From contig JAHLJZ010000003.1 of the NCBI GenBank assembly GCA_025602915.1, positions 496,001 through 560,000 on the forward strand: DNA of 64,000 bases. Reading direction: 5' to 3'. Every line of letters begins with the position of its first letter. The stretch's first letter is position 1. The translations under genes were made by a program, and so were the position numbers. This stretch comes from Paraphysoderma sedebokerense. Its lineage: Eukaryota > Blastocladiomycota > Physodermatomycetes > Physodermatales > Physodermataceae. Under the pieces are notes generated by a model. It was not told the DNA's origin. It did no database searches and worked only from the letters and a program-made list of their open reading frames with translations. Shown one piece after another: positions 56,742 to 64,000 of this stretch.

Positions 56742-58363
56742 ATGTCTCAATTGAAAAAGATAATTCACATTTCGCGACTTTCGAATCCAATTGTTCAACA
56801 TTTAATTCATCACCCTCTCATTTACCGCTCGTCTTTATCATCTTCGTCTTGGTCGCGACGTTTTCCTATCTCGAACATCGTTTTACCCGTTTCTAAACGG
56901 TCCTTGGCGACACAACAACTCCGTATTCAAGAATCAGATGCAGATAATTACGGGGTTCACCTATCTACTACGAATTCAGAATCAAAATTGGCAGTAAACC
57001 GGCCCACGAGCGTTTCTGAATCCAACACCCATTCGACGAAATTTCTGTTCCTTGCGAACCCAATTGAACTAATTGAATCGTCCTCGTTAAATGCGAGTCA
57101 CCAGAAACGTTCAAGTAAATTTAAAAGCGGCCAGAGTTCAAACGATGTTGTAAATACTGTAAATAGTGGATCAACTGGGTCCGATACGTTAAGTAGTTTT
57201 AGCCAAAGTTCTTTGAGGGGTCGAACCGGAAAAAGGAATGGAGAGATTTTGATATCGAATGAAATTTTGGAGAAGTTGGGTGTAAATGAGAATGATGTAT
57301 TGGTGGATGAGGCTGCAACTGCGATGAAATCAAAAAGTGCAGAAGGAAGGAGTACAGTGGAAAGTTCAGAGACTAAACCTACACCGAAATTTAGAGTAAG
57401 AAAGCGAAGAGTCCAGTCTAATGATAAAGGGCTCTCTTCTGCGTCTCCTTCTTTATCCTCAAATTCACCATCTCCGCCGTCATCTTCATCCAAATTTACC
57501 CAACCTTCACCACCGACTTCTCGATCATGTTCTACCTCTACTCTCTCACAACCATCTCTTCAACCCAGCTCAACATCGCAATCCCCTACCCTCGTCACAT
57601 CATCGTCGACATCAACATCACAACCGATCACTTCGCTGCCTAAACTCTCCATCCCAAAAGACTTTGCAGAATGGAAACGTCAAAAACTACTTTCCAAGCA
57701 ATCCCGAAACTCCGAACCATGGTGTCCCAAAAAAAGACTCAGCAGAAACGACATGGAAAAAATTCGATTCTTACATCGCGAGGTAACCCTAAACCCCATC
57801 ACTCATACTAATCCCATTAAACCCACTCAACGACTAACCTTTTCTATTTTTCTTTATTCCCTAAGCTCCCAAACCAGCATACCATCCCCCACCTGTCCTC
57901 GCAATTTAAAGTCTCGTATGAAACCATAAAAAGGATATTACGATCCAAGTTTGCCCCCACGATTGAAACGATACAAAGACAAGAAAGTAAACGAAAAAGC
58001 CAAAGAGAAAGTTACGTGAAAGAGTTGATTGGAAATTTACAATCGAATTCTGGTTCTCATTCTACCTCCACTCGGAAACAAAATTCAAAATCAAATATAA
58101 AAATCAACTCCCCTTCTACCCGCCAAACCATCTCCGCCTCCGAACTCAAGTTCAACACCCCAAAAAGTACCCATAACCGACCCTCATCTCACCACCCCCA
58201 ACGCAACCGACTCGAGTTTTCTAAAACGGGGGAACCCAAAACTTTGAAATCACAGGTACAAAAGTACAATGTGAATCATAGGGTGACTCTCGATACTAAG
58301 AATCGGGGTGCAAAGAAAAAAATAGAATTAAACGATGAATTAATTTTGAAGGCGTTGTCTTAA
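56742..58363 (+). CDS. RRG9: Mitochondrial Rrg9/neugrin-family protein
   Basis: Two exons (56742-57782, 57866-58363) give 512 codons plus TAA. The N-terminus is a Ser/Arg-rich mitochondrial presequence (SSSSWSRRFPISNIVLPVSK then RSLATQ). A long low-complexity stretch follows (SSASPSLSSNSPSPPSSSSK). The Rrg9 core is KDFAEWKRQKLLSKQS, SEPWCPKKRLSRNDMEKIRF, LHRE|LPNQHTIPHLSSQFKV and SYETIKRILRSKFAPTIETI, matching the family pattern W..RK.LS...M..IR.LH...P...T...L...F.VS.EAIRRIL.SKW. The intron splits the core. In yeast Rrg9 is needed for mitochondrial genome maintenance and respiratory growth; animal neugrin takes part in mitochondrial 16S rRNA processing. Longer than yeast Rrg9 because of disordered flanks. 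Confidence 0.82.
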
Positions 58364-59866
58364 TATTGGGATATTTGATATTTTGGGAACAAAACACAAA
58401 GAAATTTTTCCGTTTGGTTTGGTTTGGTTTTTGGTGCTCTAATATCTTTCAAAATCATGTAAACCTATTTTACTCTTTTCATTTTCGATTCATCCCGAAA
58501 TATACCCCCACTCCCCGGAATCGTAGATTGTCATGGTAGATTTTAGTTTCCCCGATAATCGCGAATAAACCAAAATATTATATTATTAATAAATAGGTAG
58601 CTCTACAATTCATTCACAACATTCTACAGCAGCAAGCAGATACAATAGCGACAAAAGGAAAATAACTAAATGTTCGAAATCGCATTTTTTTATAACTGAT
58701 AATGACATTCATGTAAGATACATAAATTCCATTTTGATATATAATACACAAAGAGAATGATAATAATAAGGATAATAATAAAATAATGATAAATGATAAA
58801 GATAACCAAGAAAGTATCCCCGATTGACAGTCAAAATGACAATCGTAGTTTTAATACGAATACCAAGCATGACTGAAAGAGGGTGGGTATGACTCCAAAA
58901 AGAGGAAAGGATAAAGTACGACGCTGGTAATGGCAATACGGGAAGGATCATACTTCATGGATTAAGATTCTAATAAACTCTAAATAATAATATACAATCG
59001 ACAATCTTATTTCCTTCCTTTCCAAAACCGCCTCTGTTCGGGTCAACGATCGTCCAACCGAACTCAAAAATCTGGACAATCGACCAATCCAACGAGAAGG
59101 AAAATCAAGTACATATCAAAAGAAAAATCAAAAGGCTAACTGTATCTTCCGACTCGAATAATTCAATAAAGTCACATGTCCACCTAAAATGCAAACACAT
59201 TTGTGTAAATTAATTAAATTCTCAAAGGGATTCGAACCTTAATCTACAAGTTATCCGAGTCACTTCCGACGCCACCGTAGACTTGGCATTTTTGTAAAAA
59301 AGATTTTGCCTAGGGTATCACCACTTTCACAAACATCAACGGAACCGACTACCACAAAAGTAACTATGAATGAATGATTGAATGAAAGGTAAGTGCCATC
59401 GGGGATCCACGGAGGAATGTTAAAGAAAGAAAGAAAAGTTCAAAACAAGGAAGATCAGGGAATAGCAGACGAAACAAAATTAAAGGCAATATCATATCTA
59501 ATCAACATCAGCTTTGACGAGGGTAGGAAGACCAAGTCAATCACTAAAACGGATTCTGGGGAAAAACACAAAACTGTATATTACTTAAAATAATTATAGC
59601 TTATATAATATTAAAAACGTCTCTGTACTACGATATAAAGAAGAATTCCAGCATAGTTTACATCCTTCGGTATCAAGCTTTCTTTCTATCATGATCTCTT
59701 GTAATCAAGTAGTAGCGATGATGGCCGTAGATTGTGAAAGAGCGATGATTCCTTTCTGTCGGAGGTGAGCTAGATCAAGCTCGGGGAGAGGACAAGTGAG
59801 ATGATGAAAGAAAAGTAGGCATTGACAGAAGAGGTGCAAGAACGAAGAAGGCCAGATTGGGGGGTT
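58364..59866. other. Convergent 3' region of RRG9 and GATA-factor genes
   Basis: 1.5 kb, AT-rich (for example AATAATAAGGATAATAATAA near 58765), no exon or RNA gene recognised. A T-loop-like GGTTCGAATCC on the minus strand near 59240 lacks the rest of a tRNA. Confidence 0.6.
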
Positions 59867-61320
59867 TTAACGTCGCATTGGGTCGCCACATCTTTTACAC
59901 ATCAAATTCGGATTCTGCGCTTCCGATTTCGTGGGAATGTAGTTACAGTTGTGACAGTGCATTTTTGTGTTTCTAGAGAGAAAAGTAGACAAAGGAGAAG
60001 GGATCATGGAACAGATAGAGAAAGAGAATAGAAAATGGTAACGATTAGATCAGGCGGTGAAAATGAGAGTTTTGACAGTGTTGACCGGACAAAAGGAATA
60101 AAACAGCTAGTATCCGCAGAAATAATAAAAAATAGATACAAAATAGCAAAGTGAAGGAAGAAAGGCAAAATGGAAATGTACAAATTACGAATAGATTAAA
60201 TGAAATATCGAGTGACTTACTTGAAACGAAGACCGCACTGATTACACAGGACAATATGATCTTCCCAACCAGTTCTCCAAGTTTGTTGAGCAGACTTGGT
60301 GGATCCACAGCATATGCATTCCTTCTTAACGGGAACTCCGTTCCTGATCAACATCCTTGAAGTTCCGGAATTCGATCCGCCTTCATTTCCGTTGCTTTCC
60401 TTGTGACTGTTACCATTCGTGCTGCCGCTGCCACTGCCCAAAGAGGAAGATGAATTCCTGCGGTTACTATACCCGTTTCCGTTCCTGGATTTTGTGTTAC
60501 CCTTAGGAGAGCCAAACACTGATGTGATTTGTCCACCAGAAATGGGTTTTACCGGTGGAGTCAAAAGACCGAGACCAGTCACGTTTTGGTGATGCTGATG
60601 GTGCGGTGCTTGAGGGTGGGAGAAATCAAAAGGTATAGGCAGCGGGTGATTATGTGTACCATGGGGGTGAGTGTATAATGATTGAGGTTGAAAATGGTAG
60701 TTGTAGTATTGGCTATCAACCATATAGGTTTGAGAGTATCTACGGTGTTTCGAGATATAGTCGGGTAGGGTGGCAGGGTAATGAAGGATTTCGCATCTTT
60801 TGAGAGCATCAGCGCTTTCTTGTTGAGTCGGACTAGAAATTTTGTGCTGTGATTTATTAGTTCCATCGGCGGGATTTAAAGTTGACGAAGGCGACTGTAG
60901 ATACTGATTTGAAGGAGGAGACGGTAGATACTCTGACTGATCATCTGACTGAGATCCGGCGGCGGACTCTGAACTGCGATTTGGAGACGGGGGCTGCTGT
61001 TGAGTATCCGGTATTTGATTTTGGACACCAGTAGGACTAATAGTGGTGGGGGCAGTGGTAGTTTCTTGGGCGATCTGGTGTGGAGACGGAATTGGAGAAA
61101 TGTTGACTGTCAGGGGATGTTGCTGGGGTGAAGGAATAGATCTGTCGTTGAAAGCAGGGAATTTAAAAATGACACCGGGATCTAGAGATAGATTTTTGGA
61201 GGAGGGTGATTTTTTGGGGACGCCTTTTCTTTTTGATTTTCTGGTTGAATGAAGTGATTCGTCCCAGTGGTCAATCGGGGGCAAGTTTGGAGATATTTGC
61301 TGTGGAGGCAGGGTGTCCAT
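59867..61320 (-). CDS. GATA-type zinc-finger regulator with second C-terminal cysteine cluster
   Basis: Two exons (61320-60221, 59972-59867; phase 2) give 401 codons plus TAA. Residues 1-330 are Pro/Gln/Ser/His-rich and disordered (SPNRSSESAAGSQSDDQSEY, TGLGLLTPPVKPISGGQITS), typical activation regions. The finger begins ECICCGSTKSAQQTWRTGWE and ends LCNQCGLRFK, i.e. C-X2-C-X20-C-X2-C, a 20-residue loop rather than the usual 17 or 18. Exon 2 adds KNTKMHCHNCNYIPTKSEAQ and PNLMCKRCGDPMRR, a second pair of CxxC motifs. Fungal GATA factors regulate nitrogen, light, iron or development genes. Which class this belongs to is not clear; the LCNQCG...CxxCxYIPTK arrangement recalls a small group of fungal GATA/Ash1-like fingers. 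It has about 2.6 kb of gene-free upstream sequence. Confidence 0.85.
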
Positions 61321-63929
61321 GATGAAGATGGTATGGAGAGTGGGGGGGCGTGCTGGAGTAGGTGAGGAAGGAGTGAATATTATTTGGGGGAGGGAAGATG
61401 AGACGAGGAGGATAGTAGATCAGAGAGGAATTATGGGGTGCAAGGGGGGAGAGAGACGAAGGGTCAGGATGTGTGAGCGGAGAGTGGGGTCGAAGGGAGC
61501 GAGAGACACACAGAATGCGAGGGAGGGGGTCAATCAGCTCAGCAACGAGTGTCAGCGACAGTGTGTCTATGGTGTATCTGTGGTATGTGGTATGTGTATG
61601 TGGAGGAGGGAGATGGAGCGAGGATGCGGATGACGGCGGGGGAGGAATGACGCTGCCACCAATCGCAATGCCTGCTCTTGCACCGGCTTGTATTAGAGCG
61701 ATATTGCTCTTTGCTCTGCGCACTGCTGCTCGATGACTGCAATCTGATGCCGCAACAGATGCGCTTACTACTGCAGACACAGTCAGTGCAATATGCTGTA
61801 TATCTATTCAATCATATTCAATCTAATATGAGACACAATGCAGACTGTCATGCCGGCCTGTTCAAGTGTTCATTGCTCTGCTAATTTTCCCTTTTTCGCA
61901 CGCGATTTCCACACTCACGCATTGTATAGGGATCATTGCTTTCTTTTATATGGTTCATGATCACCCATGACTATATCCAATGACTTTATCCTTCTTGGTA
62001 CTTTTTGACCCAGTGTCTCTGCAAGATTGCGGAGTCTGCAGTCTGCAGTTCAGAGGTTGAATCAGATGACCAGAGAGGTCTCTCGCTGGCTAATAAGAGT
62101 GCTCAGCAATCAAGCCACGATCCTATGCAGGCAAGCCCACTCATGATATCATCAAGTCCATATCATGAAGAGGGAATGAGAGGGAATGGGGAATGAAGCA
62201 CGCGGCGCGTCATTGCCTGCTCATTGGTGCTGCCTCTGTACCCAATCTGAAACCACGCCCTGTGAACACACTGTGAACACATGTGAACCAGTGAACTGCT
62301 TGTTCCTTGCTTGTTCCTTCTTTGGGTGGTGTCCTGTGGAGTCCATTCTGCCCAGTGAACCACTGTGAACCACTGTGAACCAGCTGTCCAATGTCCACTG
62401 GTTGTCTGCAGACGCCCCATGCCGCATGCGTTGAATTGGATTCCATTGTCCATTTATTATCTCCACACATCAGATCAGTCCCCATAGTCAACTACACATC
62501 CCATCCTCCGTGACTCATCCCCCTCCTTTAATCTCTCAAACTACAACCAATATCAAGTTATTAACCGCCATCTGCGACACAACTACTAAATTAAGTCACA
62601 ACGAACCAAGCTAAAATCAAAAGTCTCAAACCCACAGTCCATTCATCCATTGATCCACTGATCCACTCTACGGAACAATCAGGCAATAATGAGATCATAC
62701 CCTCTATCAAGCTCAATTAACTTTCATTTTTTCAGGCAATCAGCCGCAAGCCCGAACATGTAAACACCACTTTCCTAAGTTCCTTCTCCGCCTTTACAGA
62801 TTCACTTTCCAACACTTAACCTGAAAACAATCATCCACTTTACTTCTCGCCAATTATACACATTGATCCACCACGCTGAGCAATCAACAATCACATCTCA
62901 TCACAAAAAAAAAAGAAAGAAAATATAACCCTTTGAGATAATCAATTAAAAGCTTCTTGCTAATACCACTTTTGAAGTCATTAAAACACCCCCCACGTTA
63001 CTGATGAAATTGAACTAGATTCTCCTCGGCCACTCCGTGGACCGCTTCCCGGCATCGCATTCATTTCAGAAACTTCTATACCGACTAATTCCTCATTCTA
63101 CCGAGCGAGTAACAATGTAACAATACATTACGAGAACTGATGTGAAACTTTTTAAGTGATTTAAGGAGTTCCCCTGGGCTCTAGGCCTCTGGAACCTCTG
63201 TGAGTCGTGTTAGCCATGGCGGTTGAGTTCCAGGTTCCAACTTCCAAGAATGTTTACACGAAATTTATATATTTATTTTTAACTAGAATGGTCCATTTTT
63301 ATTGTGTCTTTTCGTTGACTGCATTTTTCCCTTGTGGATTGTCCAATTAGGGAGTGTTTGTACACTTAAATTCAATCGGTTGCTCACTTGGTTGCCAGTC
63401 GCGACCAAGAACCAACACTAGTCACTACTTATTGCACAAGAAGCTGTAAACGATATTTAGATTTCCAAAAAAAAAACTCGCGAGGTCGATCCTGTGAATG
63501 ATAATACCCCAGGCCAATATTGTATTTCTATTTCTTTTCCTCGTTTAGAACTTTAATTATTTGGTTATGAAACATTACAAAGACAATAAAACCGCTCCAT
63601 CAACTTGTTCTTATCTCATTTTTCGTTTTCACTCTTTCCGATATGACGTTTGAGCCCAATGCCCAAGTTGTCTGTCACCACCGAATAAAATTATCTTGAT
63701 ATTTCAATATCCAACATTACAATCCTCCAGAGTTTAGATCCAGAATCTCAAAGTCCAAGGAAGTCAGGAACGCCAAAAGAATTTTCGAAAATAAGAGGCG
63801 AATCCTTGCCACCACTATTAAACATACGTGATTTCCATTGACGACTTTAATGGGGAACAAAAATCTTTATTACATGTAAATGTATAAAAAGAGATACATC
63901 ACTCTGAATGTTGATAACAGATACCTAAT
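61321..63929. promoter_or_regulatory. Long gene-free upstream region of the GATA-factor gene
   Basis: 2.6 kb without a supported gene. The first 450 bp on the minus strand are CT-rich and stop-poor (frame 61780-61271), which looks like 5' leader rather than protein. Further upstream it holds the GTGAACC direct repeats and unique AT-rich sequence. Confidence 0.5.
62255..62392. repeat. Short direct repeats GTGAACCACT / GTGAACAC
   Basis: The word GTGAAC occurs seven times in about 120 bp, including GTGAACCACT back to back (GTGAACCACTGTGAACCACT near 62357) and GTGAACACACTGTGAACACA near 62260. Spacing is irregular, so it may be a small degenerate tandem repeat or a clustered protein-binding site in the GATA gene's upstream region. 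Confidence 0.6.
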
Positions 63930-64000
63930 CTATTTCTTTGCTCTAAGCGGATCTTGATTTTCGTAAACGTAGAATCCGCGTCCGACTTTTTTACCTGTGA
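63930..64000 (-). CDS. 3' end of a probable 3-hydroxyacyl-CoA dehydrogenase
   Basis: Only the last 23 codons are inside the window, reading GKKVGRGFYVYENQDPLRAK and K before TAG at 63930. The motif GxKxGRGFYxY is the C-terminal signature of L-3-hydroxyacyl-CoA / 3-hydroxybutyryl-CoA dehydrogenases, which oxidise hydroxyacyl-CoA with NAD in beta-oxidation or butanoate metabolism. A CAG acceptor-like triplet at the window edge means this may be the last exon only. The ending is not a canonical SKL peroxisomal signal. Based on so little sequence the call is tentative. Confidence 0.5.
   Translation of the reverse strand, partial: TGKKVGRGFYVYENQDPLRAKK

Noticed and set aside
59221-59290. tRNA-like T loop (GGTTCGAATCCC on the minus strand)
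   Set aside because: T stem mispairs at two positions, no acceptor stem or D arm follows; not a tRNA.
61271-61780. 169-codon minus-strand open frame upstream of the GATA start
   Set aside because: Pro/Ser/His-rich because of CT-rich leader sequence; it overlaps the GATA start in another frame and has no motif.
1-64000. CRISPR arrays, rRNA genes, recognisable retroelements or Polinton-like elements
   Set aside because: Looked for on both strands; no regularly spaced repeats, rRNA blocks, reverse transcriptase, integrase or capsid motifs were seen.

Overview
The window is nuclear DNA of a filamentous or yeast-like fungus. The support is threefold: three genes with WOPR (Gti1/Pac2/Wor1) domains, a family known only from fungi; dense 45-80 nt GT-AG introns in almost every gene; and a set of typical fungal housekeeping genes. 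Composition is moderately AT-rich. The gene set (HEI10-like RING protein, palmitoyl-protein thioesterase, SmgGDS-like armadillo protein, Tra2-like SR protein, 20-residue-loop GATA finger) fits Basidiomycota better than Ascomycota, but this placement is inference. All calls come from reading splice sites and motifs by eye; no search was run.

Layout. 0-2.5 kb: two tandem minus-strand PP2C genes of the PTC7 type, each with an apparent signal peptide; the complete one has lost catalytic residues. 3.1-8.5 kb: translation factor eIF3f, proteasome ATPase Rpt5 and the nonsense-mediated-decay factor Upf3. 8.5-14 kb: a gene-poor island with an intron-containing tRNA-Phe, two copies of a palindrome-rich dispersed repeat and a roughly 3.1 kb degenerate inverted-repeat (foldback) structure. 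14.1-29.6 kb: ILV3 dihydroxyacid dehydratase, an SDR oxidoreductase with an apparent frameshift, palmitoyl-protein thioesterase, a DGAT1/ARE-type acyltransferase, a germinal-centre (MAP4K) kinase, a Tra2-like splicing regulator and GDP-mannose pyrophosphorylase.

29.6-41 kb is the accessory heart of the window: three paralogous, divergent WOPR regulators with identical intron positions and phases, interspersed with orphan small genes, a recent tandem duplication of about 343 bp and long stretches with nothing recognisable. 42-64 kb returns to conserved genes: HEI10-like meiotic RING protein, a 65-residue SERF protein, PAS kinase, an unrecognised Ser-rich single-pass membrane protein sharing a 260 bp promoter with PAS kinase, an SmgGDS-like armadillo protein, a DUF4442-type thioesterase, the mitochondrial factor Rrg9, a GATA-type regulator with a second cysteine cluster, and the 3' end of a probable 3-hydroxyacyl-CoA dehydrogenase.

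Best candidates for new biology are the WOPR cluster with its orphan neighbours, the tandem secreted-type PTC7 pair (one a predicted pseudophosphatase), and the 3.1 kb foldback island.
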